64,000 nt of DNA, taken from Lentisphaera marina (lineage in GTDB: Bacteria; Verrucomicrobiota; Lentisphaeria; Lentisphaerales; Lentisphaeraceae). This document shows positions 42,918-51,002 of the stretch, one piece after another (position 1 is the first letter of the stretch; every line of letters starts with the position of its first letter). A program made the position numbers and the translations under genes. The notes under the pieces are model-generated. The model had not been told where the DNA came from, did not search any database, and saw only the letters and a program-made list of their open reading frames with translations. The stretch spans positions 806,001 through 870,000 of the forward strand of contig NZ_JAQZZL010000001.1 in the NCBI RefSeq assembly GCF_028745505.1, given 5' to 3'.

Positions 42918-43167
42918 TCAATAATCCTTTTGGGGTTTTAATAGTAAACCGAATACGGAAGGGGGAAGTGACAAATATTATTCCATTTTCTAAATGAGAG
43001 CTCTTTAGTCATCACTTTTATTAGACTTCATTATCCATAGATAAAGAGATAAATTTATGACTTAAACTGGATTAATGGAAAGGTGGTCATATACATTAAA
43101 GGCAAGTTCGTCTTCTCAAATGTTTTTAAGATGTTTAATTCTATCGTCGTTAATCAATAGGTTCTTT

Positions 43168-45165
43168 ATGCCACGTAATAAGCAAGAAAGCTTGTCTCAG
43201 TCAGTGTCGGAAATTGACACGCGCTTAGGGGATTTGTATGAGGAATTAAATCATCAAGAAGAATACATTGAGCCCGATGAACGTTATCAAGTTGAAGAAA
43301 TGATAGCGCAGGGTGGCCTTAAAAATATTCATAAGGCATTTGATTGTAAGGCCTCGCGTTACGTTGCGATGGCCTTCCCTAAAGATGAATCCAAAGAGAG
43401 TGAAGAGGCCTTCCGCCGCGAAGCCCAGATTAGTGCTTTACTTGAACATTCTAACATCATTCCTGTCTATGACATGGGGTGGTTGAAGCAAGCTTTTTTC
43501 ACGATGAAATTGGTACAAGGCGAGTCCCTTAATCAAGCTATTTATCATCAAGCCTTGAATAAATTACTGCAGATCTTTATGAAGATCTGCGATGCGATTT
43601 CCTACGCTCATTCACGGGGAGTTGTCCATCTCGATTTGAAGCCAGATAATGTATGCATCGATTCATTTGGGGAGGTGTTTGTCTATGATTGGGGCATGGC
43701 CTTGCGCCTCTATATTCCAGAAGAAGATATGAATTTTTTAAGCCCCGATATTCAAGGAGTTTCAAATGAATGCAAGGGGACACCCGCCTTTATGGCTCCC
43801 GAGCAGTTGGACCCCAATAATAAAGTCGTTGATGAACGAACTGATATCTTTTCCTTAGGGGGATTGCTTTACAGTATTCTCACTAAAGAAGTTCCCTTTG
43901 ATGTTAAGTCATTTAATTCAAAAAGAGAGCTGATTCCGCCAAGTAAACGCAGCCCCGCTCTGCATATTGATAAAGGTCTTGCTTCAGTATGTATGAAGGC
44001 GATGAATGAAGATCCTGATCAACGTTACCAAAGTGTGGATGAACTGAGACATGAAATTGATCTTTATCTCGATGGCTTTGCGCCCAGTGCAGAAAATGCG
44101 TCTTTCCTAAAAACTTTAAGGCTATTGATTCGACGCCATAAAAAGATTTGCGTGATTGTGATTGTGGCTTTTACAATTATTACGACTTTGACCGTGGGTT
44201 TTATTGCTCGTTTAAAAATAAGTGAGCAGCAAATTTTAGAGGCTCTAAATGTAGCGACTGAAGAACAGGCCCGAGCCGAAAAGGAGCGTTCCCGTGCTGA
44301 GAACAATCAAAATAAAGCAGAGGAGGCCTTGCGTGAATCACAAGCCAACTTCGCCAAGTATCTCGGGGAAAAAAAAGAACGTGAGCACTTAAAAGATTTA
44401 TCGATTTCCAATATAAATTCGGTCTTTACAGAGAAGTGGACTTATACCCGAACCATGAACCAACTCAACCTCGCATTAGCGGCGTCACCGGGGGATGTAA
44501 AGGTGCTCTCCAATAAAATTATTTTATTGCTTTTCTACGAAAAAAATGAAGAGGCGTACCAACTCTATTTGAAGCATAATTTAGTTAAACAAAGCTACAT
44601 TAAAAAAATCCTAGATGAATACATAAAATACCGTCGAGACGATACTCAATACTATCGTCAGGGTTATTTGCATGACGATGATTTTATAAAGTTTATTGCC
44701 ACAATTGGGAATTCTGAGTCGGCATGGATGGCCCGACGTATCGTGCATCATCGACTCAGTAGACCTCAGCCGAGTAAACGCCGACTTGCTCTTGTACGTG
44801 AGATTTTAAAACAAACTAACCTGAAGCAGGAAAAATGGAATATTCAGTTCAGTACAGAGGAAGGCTCGGTATTCACCGAATTCGATTTAAGTGGACACAA
44901 AGAATTATCCAATCTTATTGCACTATCGGGTTTAAAAATAGGCACCTTAAATTTAAGTCATTGCGGCCAGATTAGGTTAGAAGACTTAAACTCATCTTAC
45001 ATACGAAAAATTATCATCAATGCTTGCGATATCAGTTCAATTGAAACGATTCAACACATTCCTGGCTTGGAAGAAGTTGTCCTTCAAAAAAGTCAGATTT
45101 CAACAGAAGAAAAAAATGCACTAAGCAAGAATTATCTTCAGATAAAGTTCACTTACGTGGATTAA
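43168..45165 (+). CDS. Membrane Ser/Thr kinase with WNK-like lysine placement, second copy
   Basis: 665 residues from ATG 43168 (MPRNKQES), preferred because TAGG lies 6-9 nt upstream and the 31 residues encoded before it look non-native; the longer start at 43075 is possible. Kinase domain about 38-315: AQGGLKNIHKAFD with Lys52 in the glycine loop, beta-3 VAMA (66-69) without lysine, LLEHSNIIPVYDMG, H154-L-D-LKPDN, D174-W-G, GTPAFMAPEQ, DIFSLGGLLY. Transmembrane helix about 338-360, then a coiled coil (EEQARAEKERSRAENNQNKAEEA) and a repeat region with LRR-like turns (IGTLNLSHC). Paralogue of 31492-33555. Stops overlap those of the convergent ECF sigma gene by 4 nt, so it is paired with it but not co-transcribed. 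Confidence 0.88.
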   Translation: MPRNKQESLSQSVSEIDTRLGDLYEELNHQEEYIEPDERYQVEEMIAQGGLKNIHKAFDCKASRYVAMAFPKDESKESEEAFRREAQISALLEHSNIIPVYDMGWLKQAFFTMKLVQGESLNQAIYHQALNKLLQIFMKICDAISYAHSRGVVHLDLKPDNVCIDSFGEVFVYDWGMALRLYIPEEDMNFLSPDIQGVSNECKGTPAFMAPEQLDPNNKVVDERTDIFSLGGLLYSILTKEVPFDVKSFNSKRELIPPSKRSPALHIDKGLASVCMKAMNEDPDQRYQSVDELRHEIDLYLDGFAPSAENASFLKTLRLLIRRHKKICVIVIVAFTIITTLTVGFIARLKISEQQILEALNVATEEQARAEKERSRAENNQNKAEEALRESQANFAKYLGEKKEREHLKDLSISNINSVFTEKWTYTRTMNQLNLALAASPGDVKVLSNKIILLLFYEKNEEAYQLYLKHNLVKQSYIKKILDEYIKYRRDDTQYYRQGYLHDDDFIKFIATIGNSESAWMARRIVHHRLSRPQPSKRRLALVREILKQTNLKQEKWNIQFSTEEGSVFTEFDLSGHKELSNLIALSGLKIGTLNLSHCGQIRLEDLNSSYIRKIIINACDISSIETIQHIPGLEEVVLQKSQISTEEKNALSKNYLQIKFTYVD

Positions 45166-45758
45166 TGAGCCGTTTTTTCTAGCCGTTTGATTTCTTTTTG
45201 AAGAATAGCGGTGACACGACGTTTGTAGACTGATACGGTGTTGAGAGGGATCTCTAAAGCCTCGGCAATCTCGCTGCGAGATTTGCCATCTAAAGTCATT
45301 TCAAAAATGTCTTTTTGTGTTTGACTTATATCATCTTGAACATTTTTCCAAGCTAAATTTGTCACGTAAATGGCCCATTCTTTTTCAGCCATTTTTTCGA
45401 TCTCAGGTTCTGTTACGGTATTGAGATAATTAGCTTGGTCATCGTAATACTTGTCGTGCTTGGCTTGTTCGCGCTTGCGTTTATCAATATGATTGAGACC
45501 AGAGTTACGTGTGATCACTGCGAGCCAACGGCGAAATTGTCCGGCATTGCCTCCATGCTCAAATGAACTCACTTTTGACCAAATTTTCACAAAAGCAGTT
45601 TGCATGATATCATAGCAATCATCATCACAGAAATTCATCTTTTTGGCGATGGTAAAAATATAGCCTTCGTATAAATCAATAAATTCATTCCAAGATTCGT
45701 CGTTGCGATCTTCTTGCAATTTTTGAATGAGGCTGATTCGTGTTAGATTTTTTTCCAT
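45162..45758 (-). CDS. ECF RNA polymerase sigma factor, convergent with kinase
   Basis: 198 residues. Region 2: WNEFIDLYEGYIFTIAKK, IMQTAFVKIWSKVSSFEH, FRRWLAVITRNSGLNHIDK. Linker TEPEIEKMAEKEWAIY as in 30875-31477. Region 4 helix-turn-helix: SRSEIAEALEIPLNTVSVYKRRVTAIL. No strong ribosome site before ATG 45758. It faces the kinase gene tail to tail, with the two TAA stops overlapping (45162-45165). In the other module sigma and kinase are in one operon. The two may still form a signalling pair, and the overlap could allow antisense effects between transcripts. Divergent to the sulfatase at 45913, which is a plausible target; inferred. Confidence 0.92.
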   Translation of the reverse strand: MEKNLTRISLIQKLQEDRNDESWNEFIDLYEGYIFTIAKKMNFCDDDCYDIMQTAFVKIWSKVSSFEHGGNAGQFRRWLAVITRNSGLNHIDKRKREQAKHDKYYDDQANYLNTVTEPEIEKMAEKEWAIYVTNLAWKNVQDDISQTQKDIFEMTLDGKSRSEIAEALEIPLNTVSVYKRRVTAILQKEIKRLEKTAH

Positions 45759-45912
45759 GCGTGTAAGGTACAGTATATTTTATTAATAATTAAGGGCGCG
45801 TGATTTAATTTTATTTATTTTCCTTAAATTTGAAAGGCGAAAGTCATATTTATCCTGTCACTAAACTATCTAGAGTAGGTTATTTTCTGAAAAACATCTA
45901 CTTAGGTTACTT
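45759..45912. other. Divergent promoter region, ECF sigma / sulfatase
   Basis: 154 bp between the starts of the ECF gene (minus) and the EF-hand sulfatase (plus). AT-rich; no -35/-10 pair can be fixed. A promoter recognised by the ECF factor itself is a reasonable expectation. Confidence 0.3.
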
Positions 45913-47640
45913 ATGATTCGTCTCTGCTGCTTTTTAATTACTCTTTTGTCTGCGCCGCTTTTTTCAAAGCAGCGCCCCAATGTACTCTTTATCATCTGCG
46001 ATGATTTAAATGATTACGTATCGGCTTACGATAGTCATCCTCAAGTGAAAACACCAAATTTAAAAAAATTTGCACAAAGTGCCGTGACCTTTAAGCATGC
46101 CTACTCCAATAACCCCGTCTGTGCACCTTCTCGTGCGAGTTTATTCACAGGGGTTTACCCACATGATTCCGGCAATTTATTTTGGCAGAAGTGGTATGAG
46201 CAAAAGACTCTAAAGCATTGTAAAACAATGATGGAACTCTTTGTCGAAAATGCTTACAATGTCATGGGTACGGGTAAGCTCTTACATCACGAACGTCCAG
46301 CATTGTACAGTGAATTTAAAAACAAAGCTAACTACGGTCCCTACTGGCTAAAAGATGGCAAAACAGTCGCCCACCCAGATGTTCCTGAGCCCTTTGCCGA
46401 TATTGGAGCCATAGATGGTTCTTTTGGTTCAATAGAGAGTGCTATTCCAAAAGAAAGTAAAACTGAGCGATGGTTTTCGGGGGACTGGAAATCCATAAAA
46501 AAACCTTTTAATTTTGAGGGGCCCGATCGAGATTTGACTCCAGATGAGCTCAATGCAAAATGGGTCGCGGAGCGTTTGAAAGCATTAGATAAAAGTGGTA
46601 GTGAACAAGCCTTTTTTATGGCGGTTGGTTTTGTTAGACCTCACACTCCCTTACACGTGCCACAAAAATATTTTGACATGTTCCCCATTGATCAAATTCA
46701 GCTTCCAGAAATTTTAGAGAACGATGCCAAGGATACTCATTATACAGATGTATTTGATAGTGATCAAAAAGGCCTCAAGTATTTTGATTTACTGAAAAAA
46801 TCATACCCCAATTGGCAGGAGGGCTTGAAGGCCTTTACGCAAGCCTATTTGGCTAGTATTGCGGCAGTGGATGAAAATATAGGTCAGGTGCTGAACGCCC
46901 TTGATCAAAGTCGTTTTAAAGATAATACCATTGTCATTTTCACATCTGATCATGGTTGGAATATGGGAGAAAAAGATTATCTCTTCAAAAATTCTCCTTG
47001 GGAGGAGAGTGGCCGAGTTCCTTTCATTGTGCGAGCTCCGCAAATAGCAAAAGCGGGAAGCCAAGCTCAGCATCCGGTTTCATTAATAGATATTTATCCG
47101 ACTCTTGTGGATCTTTGTGGTCTAGAAGGCGACAATCGCAAAAATGAAAGTGGTGTAAAATTAGGTGGCTTCAGTATTCGTCCCTTTTTAGAAAACCCTC
47201 AAAGCATGGAATGGCAAGGCCCCAAGGGCGCTCTGACCATGATTTATGCGGGTCCTCATACGGGAATGGATCCCGATTTACAGCATTGGACGTGGAGAAC
47301 AAAAGACTTTCGTTACATTCGCTATAATAATGGTCAAGAAGAACTCTACGATCATACAAAAGATCCCCGAGAACTCACGAATCTTGCGAAAAACCCTGAA
47401 TATGCTCAAATCAAAGCAGAGCTAAAAGAGGATCTCATCAGCTTTGGTCAGTTTGATTTTAGTAAGCCGATCAGTAGTCCTAAGAAAAAAACTGTAGTAG
47501 TAAAAAAGAACTCAGCTAGGGAGAAAAAGGATGGTGAGTATTGGAAAAAGAACTACTTCAAGAACAATCCCAGTGCCGATGCCAACAAAGACGGTAAACT
47601 CAGCTGGAAAGAACTCAATGACCACAAAAAAGCGAAGTAA
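45913..47640 (+). CDS. Secreted S1 sulfatase with C-terminal EF-hand module
   Basis: 575 residues, signal peptide MIRLCCFLITLLSAPLFS. Motifs: VLFIICDDLNDYVSAY, formylglycine site C70-A-P-S-R-A-S-L-FTG, MGTGKLLHHE, FFMAVGFVRPHTPLHVP, IFTSDHGWNMGEKDY. Same branch as 41211-42917 (iduronate-2-sulfatase-like) but clearly diverged. After a Lys-rich linker (SPKKKTVVVKKNSAREKK) the C-terminus carries YWKKNYFKNNPSADANKDG and KLSWKEL, one calcium EF-hand. It is transcribed divergently from the ECF sigma gene 154 bp away, which makes it the best local candidate target. Substrate unknown. Confidence 0.92.
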   Translation: MIRLCCFLITLLSAPLFSKQRPNVLFIICDDLNDYVSAYDSHPQVKTPNLKKFAQSAVTFKHAYSNNPVCAPSRASLFTGVYPHDSGNLFWQKWYEQKTLKHCKTMMELFVENAYNVMGTGKLLHHERPALYSEFKNKANYGPYWLKDGKTVAHPDVPEPFADIGAIDGSFGSIESAIPKESKTERWFSGDWKSIKKPFNFEGPDRDLTPDELNAKWVAERLKALDKSGSEQAFFMAVGFVRPHTPLHVPQKYFDMFPIDQIQLPEILENDAKDTHYTDVFDSDQKGLKYFDLLKKSYPNWQEGLKAFTQAYLASIAAVDENIGQVLNALDQSRFKDNTIVIFTSDHGWNMGEKDYLFKNSPWEESGRVPFIVRAPQIAKAGSQAQHPVSLIDIYPTLVDLCGLEGDNRKNESGVKLGGFSIRPFLENPQSMEWQGPKGALTMIYAGPHTGMDPDLQHWTWRTKDFRYIRYNNGQEELYDHTKDPRELTNLAKNPEYAQIKAELKEDLISFGQFDFSKPISSPKKKTVVVKKNSAREKKDGEYWKKNYFKNNPSADANKDGKLSWKELNDHKKAK

Positions 47641-47843
47641 GGCTTTTCCATGAATTATCGTGAAACGATTTAACAGTCAATAGCCTCACATGAAAACGTG
47701 GGGGTGAATGATCTCCCTAAAATAATTGTGCCTCTAGGTACAATACCTAAAGGCATTGCAAATTAATCTTGTACATTAGCTTGGGATTGACATCCCAGGC
47801 TAATTGAAGTCTAATGGCTTTACCATATCCAATGTGGAATGAT
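47641..47843. other. 203-bp intergenic with REP-like hairpins between convergent genes
   Basis: A short stem ATCGT-GAA-ACGAT follows the sulfatase stop (about 47658-47670). Two larger stems follow: TGCCTCTAGGTA with TACCTAAAGGCA (47729-47755, one mismatch) and TTAGCTTGGGAT with ATCCCAGGCTAA (47776-47803, one G.T pair). The second belongs to the REP-like copy B. Together they can act as a bidirectional terminator. Confidence 0.55.
47776..47830 (+). repeat. REP-like element, copy B
   Basis: The stem TTAGCTTGGGAT / ATCCCAGGCTAA, then ATTGAAGTCTAATGG-CTTTA-CCAT. About 50 bp align with copy A at 40551-40602 (GGG..TT.AC..CCCA.GCTA.TT.AAGT..AATGGC.TT.CCATA). Both keep a second small ATGG/CCAT hairpin while sequence around it varies, which points to selection on structure. 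Confidence 0.6.
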
Positions 47844-50000
47844 CTATTTTTTGATGCGGTAATCTTTAGCAGCTTGGTAGTTGGGATTGAGTTCAGGCTT
47901 GGGACTTTGACTCTCTTTTCGCCACTCTTGGAGTTTCTTAAGCATGCGGGCAGCACGTTCGGGTTGTTCTTTGACGAGGTTATCCAACTCGCCGATATCA
48001 TCTTTTAAATTGTAGAGCTCGAGTTCCCCCGTTTCATAATATTCTATGAGTTTGTAATCACCCATGCGAACGGCCCCTGCGGGTCCCATGGAATTAATAT
48101 GATGATAATGAGGGTAGTGGATAAATAGGGCTTCGCGATTCAAGTCGGAAGCTTTACCGGTCATCAGAGCAGCGAGTGATAAGCCATCGAGATGTTGTCG
48201 CGGTTTAGCGGGAAGTTTCAGCATATCGAGCAGGGTAGGATAAATATCAGTTGTACAGACGGGTGCCTGCAGTTCTTTATTGCCATTTTTTCCTGGCCAT
48301 TTGATGATGAAAGGAATGCGAATTCCACCTTCATAGACCCAAGCTTTCCCCGCTTTTAAGGGGAGTTGTGAAGTAGGGGCATTAGGTCCAGTCCCAGTGG
48401 AGAGTCCACCATTATCAGAGCAAAAAACAATGATGGTTTCGTCTTCAATGTTGAGTTCTTTGAGAGTGGTAAGCACACGTCCAATATTTTCATCCATGGC
48501 TTCTACCATAGCGGCATATCGGGGATTGTTTTGTTGAGCGCGCGCCATGCTTTTGAGTACTGGCGTGCCAGTGACTTTGAGATCTAAGCCGATTTTTTTA
48601 GATTTTTGTTCGTATTTCTTTTGGAGATCTTTTCTGGGGATAATGGGGGTGTGAACTGTGTAGTACCAAAAGTTGAGAAAGAATGGCGTATCTTTGTTTT
48701 CTTTGATGTATTGAATGGCCTTGTCAGTGAGCTTATCAGTCAAATAATCGCCTTCTTTACCATCTTCCATATCGGGTACGTTTGTGGAGGGGTGTTGTTT
48801 ACTTTTATAGGGGAAATAAAAATCACCTGGCTGACCCATGCGATGGCCCGCAATATTAAGGTCAAAGCCATGTTTTTCGGGGAAATGATTGCGTGAAGTG
48901 TCGTAGTGGGATTGTAAGTGCCATTTGCCAATATGAGCCGTCTTATACCCCGCTTCTTTTAGAGCTTCGGCTAAAGTGATGTCCTCTAAAGGCATATTGC
49001 CTTTGACTGGGACGGGGGTGAGTTTATGTGCGGGACCTTTTGGTCCACTTGAACCACTATGATTACTGAGTCCCACTCGGCTGGGATATTTACCTAGTAG
49101 GATACTTGCGCGCGTCGGTGAGCAGACGGGATTGGCAGCGTAGGCCTCGCTAAAGCGAAAGCCTTCTTTTGCTAATTGATCGAGGTTCGGAGTCTCATAA
49201 AATTTACTTCCGTAGCAGGCGATGTCATTCCAGCCTAAATCGTCGATGAGAAAGAGGATGATATTGGGCCTTTTCGTCTTCTTTACATCACGATGCTTTG
49301 ATGTAGTTGGCAAGTTATTCTCAATGAATTTGGCCACGCGCGTCGCAAGTCTAGCGGAACCTTCGGAGGTAAAATGAACGTCGGCAGTTTTTTTGAATTT
49401 CTCTGGGAGAAGTTTACTTATGGTGAAGAGGTCATTGACAATAATATCATTTTGTACCATGATTTTACGAGCTTTCGCATTGTAAGAAATATTATCTTTT
49501 TGATTGCGTCCGGCTTCCCCCTCGGGAACAAAAGTTGTGCTGCCCCAAATGAGAGTCGCATTTGTTTTTTTGAGACGTTTTATAATGAGCTCTAGATTTT
49601 GCTTATATTGCTTAATGGGAACCGAAATAGTGCCATTAATTTTATCGCGATTACCGTAAACTTTTGCATCGGGATGGCGGTAGCAGAGGTCGTGGAGGCC
49701 AAAGTTAAAATGAATCACATCCCACTCGGTATTGCCCAACCACTTATCTAAACTTTTAACACCTTTGTTAGTATCGCCACAGTTAGTTTTCGGGCGGAAG
49801 ACATTGGCCTTACCAGACAAATTTTTGACGACTCCTTTGTGGTAGCCAATAGAAATAGAATCTCCAATGAGCAATACATTCGGCAAGGATTCTGTGATCT
49901 TAACTTGTGAATCAAGATTTTTTTTGTCTGTGGCAGGAGTATAAAAAGGATCTTCCGCAAAGAGAGAAAAAGAAATGAGCAATATTAAAAGGCGAAGCAT
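47844..50000 (-). CDS. SGNH esterase - S1 sulfatase fusion
   Basis: 718 residues, signal peptide MLRLLILLISFSLFA. Residues about 40-230 form an SGNH domain: LLIGDSISIGYH (Ser48), FNFGLHDLCYR where the usual GxND is GLHD, and ADVHFTSEGSARLA with the Asp/His pair. Residues about 243-718 form a sulfatase: IILFLIDDLGWNDIACYG, formylglycine site C293-S-P-T-R-A-S-I-L-LGK, HIGKWHLQSHY, FCSDNGGLSTGTG and FIIKWPG. One secreted polypeptide thus combines a carbohydrate-ester and a sulfate-ester hydrolase. The SGNH part keeps Ser/Asp/His but lacks the block-III Asn. Convergent with the sulfatase at 45913; 72 nt downstream of the ThuA gene. Coordinated removal of acyl and sulfate groups is inferred. Confidence 0.9.
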   Translation of the reverse strand: MLRLLILLISFSLFAEDPFYTPATDKKNLDSQVKITESLPNVLLIGDSISIGYHKGVVKNLSGKANVFRPKTNCGDTNKGVKSLDKWLGNTEWDVIHFNFGLHDLCYRHPDAKVYGNRDKINGTISVPIKQYKQNLELIIKRLKKTNATLIWGSTTFVPEGEAGRNQKDNISYNAKARKIMVQNDIIVNDLFTISKLLPEKFKKTADVHFTSEGSARLATRVAKFIENNLPTTSKHRDVKKTKRPNIILFLIDDLGWNDIACYGSKFYETPNLDQLAKEGFRFSEAYAANPVCSPTRASILLGKYPSRVGLSNHSGSSGPKGPAHKLTPVPVKGNMPLEDITLAEALKEAGYKTAHIGKWHLQSHYDTSRNHFPEKHGFDLNIAGHRMGQPGDFYFPYKSKQHPSTNVPDMEDGKEGDYLTDKLTDKAIQYIKENKDTPFFLNFWYYTVHTPIIPRKDLQKKYEQKSKKIGLDLKVTGTPVLKSMARAQQNNPRYAAMVEAMDENIGRVLTTLKELNIEDETIIVFCSDNGGLSTGTGPNAPTSQLPLKAGKAWVYEGGIRIPFIIKWPGKNGNKELQAPVCTTDIYPTLLDMLKLPAKPRQHLDGLSLAALMTGKASDLNREALFIHYPHYHHINSMGPAGAVRMGDYKLIEYYETGELELYNLKDDIGELDNLVKEQPERAARMLKKLQEWRKESQSPKPELNPNYQAAKDYRIKK

Positions 50001-50072
50001 GAATGATACCTAGTTGATTATTATATTATATAAACTAACAATCGCATTTGCTATTTGTAACAAAAGAAAAAA

Positions 50073-51002
50073 CTATTTTCGTTTTTTCCCTTTCCAATGA
50101 CGCATTGTATTTGTCGTTCCCACTTTGCCATTTTGTGTTATTCCAGAACTTACCAAAGGCATAAAAGGGTCGGGTTTTTCAACTAAAGCCCAAGCAATGC
50201 CGCGAAAGAGGATGAGGCGAAATTCTGGGTCGTAATAAGAGAAAGTATTGTGACCTGCGGAAGTCGCAAAAACTCGTCCTTCACCAATTTCATAAGTCCA
50301 AAAAACGGGCTGAGGTTTTTTAGTGAGCTGAGACTTCTGGATGGGCTTTTTACTATTGCCCTGAGGACCTGTTCTGACGGCACCAAGGATACGGCTGTCC
50401 TTCTCTTGGTGGAGGTTCCAGTAAAATTCATCGTGTAGAGTGAGGTTTGTTGGAAAATTTTTAAATATGGGGTGATGATTATCAATAGAAATATCCGTAA
50501 AAATAGCGCCCCATTTTGATCGCCCTTCATTCCATGCACAACCAAAACATTTTGAGAGTTTAGCCCCTTGTTCAGCTGGACGAATTATTAGGCTCTCATG
50601 AAGAGCAACAATGGCGCCACCTTGCTCAATATAATTTTGTAGTTTGATTATTTTTTGATCATCTAAGGCCTCGAAATGCAAGTACATGACAATGAGATCA
50701 GCACTGGATAATTGCGCATCTGTCGGAAATTGATAGGCCTCGTCAAGGGTGACTTTAGGTACAGACTTAAGGAGTTTAGTCATTAAATCTTTAACTTTAA
50801 CATAGTCGTGTGCACCAGGGATATGGTGCTTATCATAGCCGTATAGCCATAAAATATTAATTTCTCGCGAGGGTTCAGTTTTTTCTATGGGCCCAATAAG
50901 TTTAGATAAATAAGTCTGACTGATAGGCGCTTTGGGTTTTTGCCAGAGGTGCTGAGCCTCAAGGTAAAAACTGAGGCTCAGAAAAACTAAGAGAAGCTTC
51001 AT
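50073..51002 (-). CDS. Secreted ThuA-like protein
   Basis: 309 residues from ATG 51000-51002, preferred over a TTG three codons earlier because it gives a clean signal peptide (MKLLLVFLSLSFYLEA) and an ATGA overlap with the stop of the upstream esterase. ThuA-fold motifs: EINILWLYGYDKHHIPGAHDY, SADLIVMYLHFEAL, YIEQGGAIVALHESLI, DNHHPIFKNFPTNLTLHDEFYWN, and FATSAGHNTFSYYDPEFRL. The His-rich features match ThuA/trehalose-utilisation proteins, which are associated with 3-keto-sugar metabolism. Co-translated with an acetyl-xylan-esterase-like enzyme, so it probably acts on the same saccharide. Single-domain version of the ThuA units at 23.9-29.7 kb; exact reaction not established. Confidence 0.85.
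   Translation of the reverse strand: MKLLLVFLSLSFYLEAQHLWQKPKAPISQTYLSKLIGPIEKTEPSREINILWLYGYDKHHIPGAHDYVKVKDLMTKLLKSVPKVTLDEAYQFPTDAQLSSADLIVMYLHFEALDDQKIIKLQNYIEQGGAIVALHESLIIRPAEQGAKLSKCFGCAWNEGRSKWGAIFTDISIDNHHPIFKNFPTNLTLHDEFYWNLHQEKDSRILGAVRTGPQGNSKKPIQKSQLTKKPQPVFWTYEIGEGRVFATSAGHNTFSYYDPEFRLILFRGIAWALVEKPDPFMPLVSSGITQNGKVGTTNTMRHWKGKKRK

Noticed and set aside
43075..43167. Extra 31 N-terminal residues of kinase 2
   Set aside because: No ribosome site at 43075, residues unlike the paralogue, and an ATG at 43168 fits the kinase length better; kept as an alternative start only.
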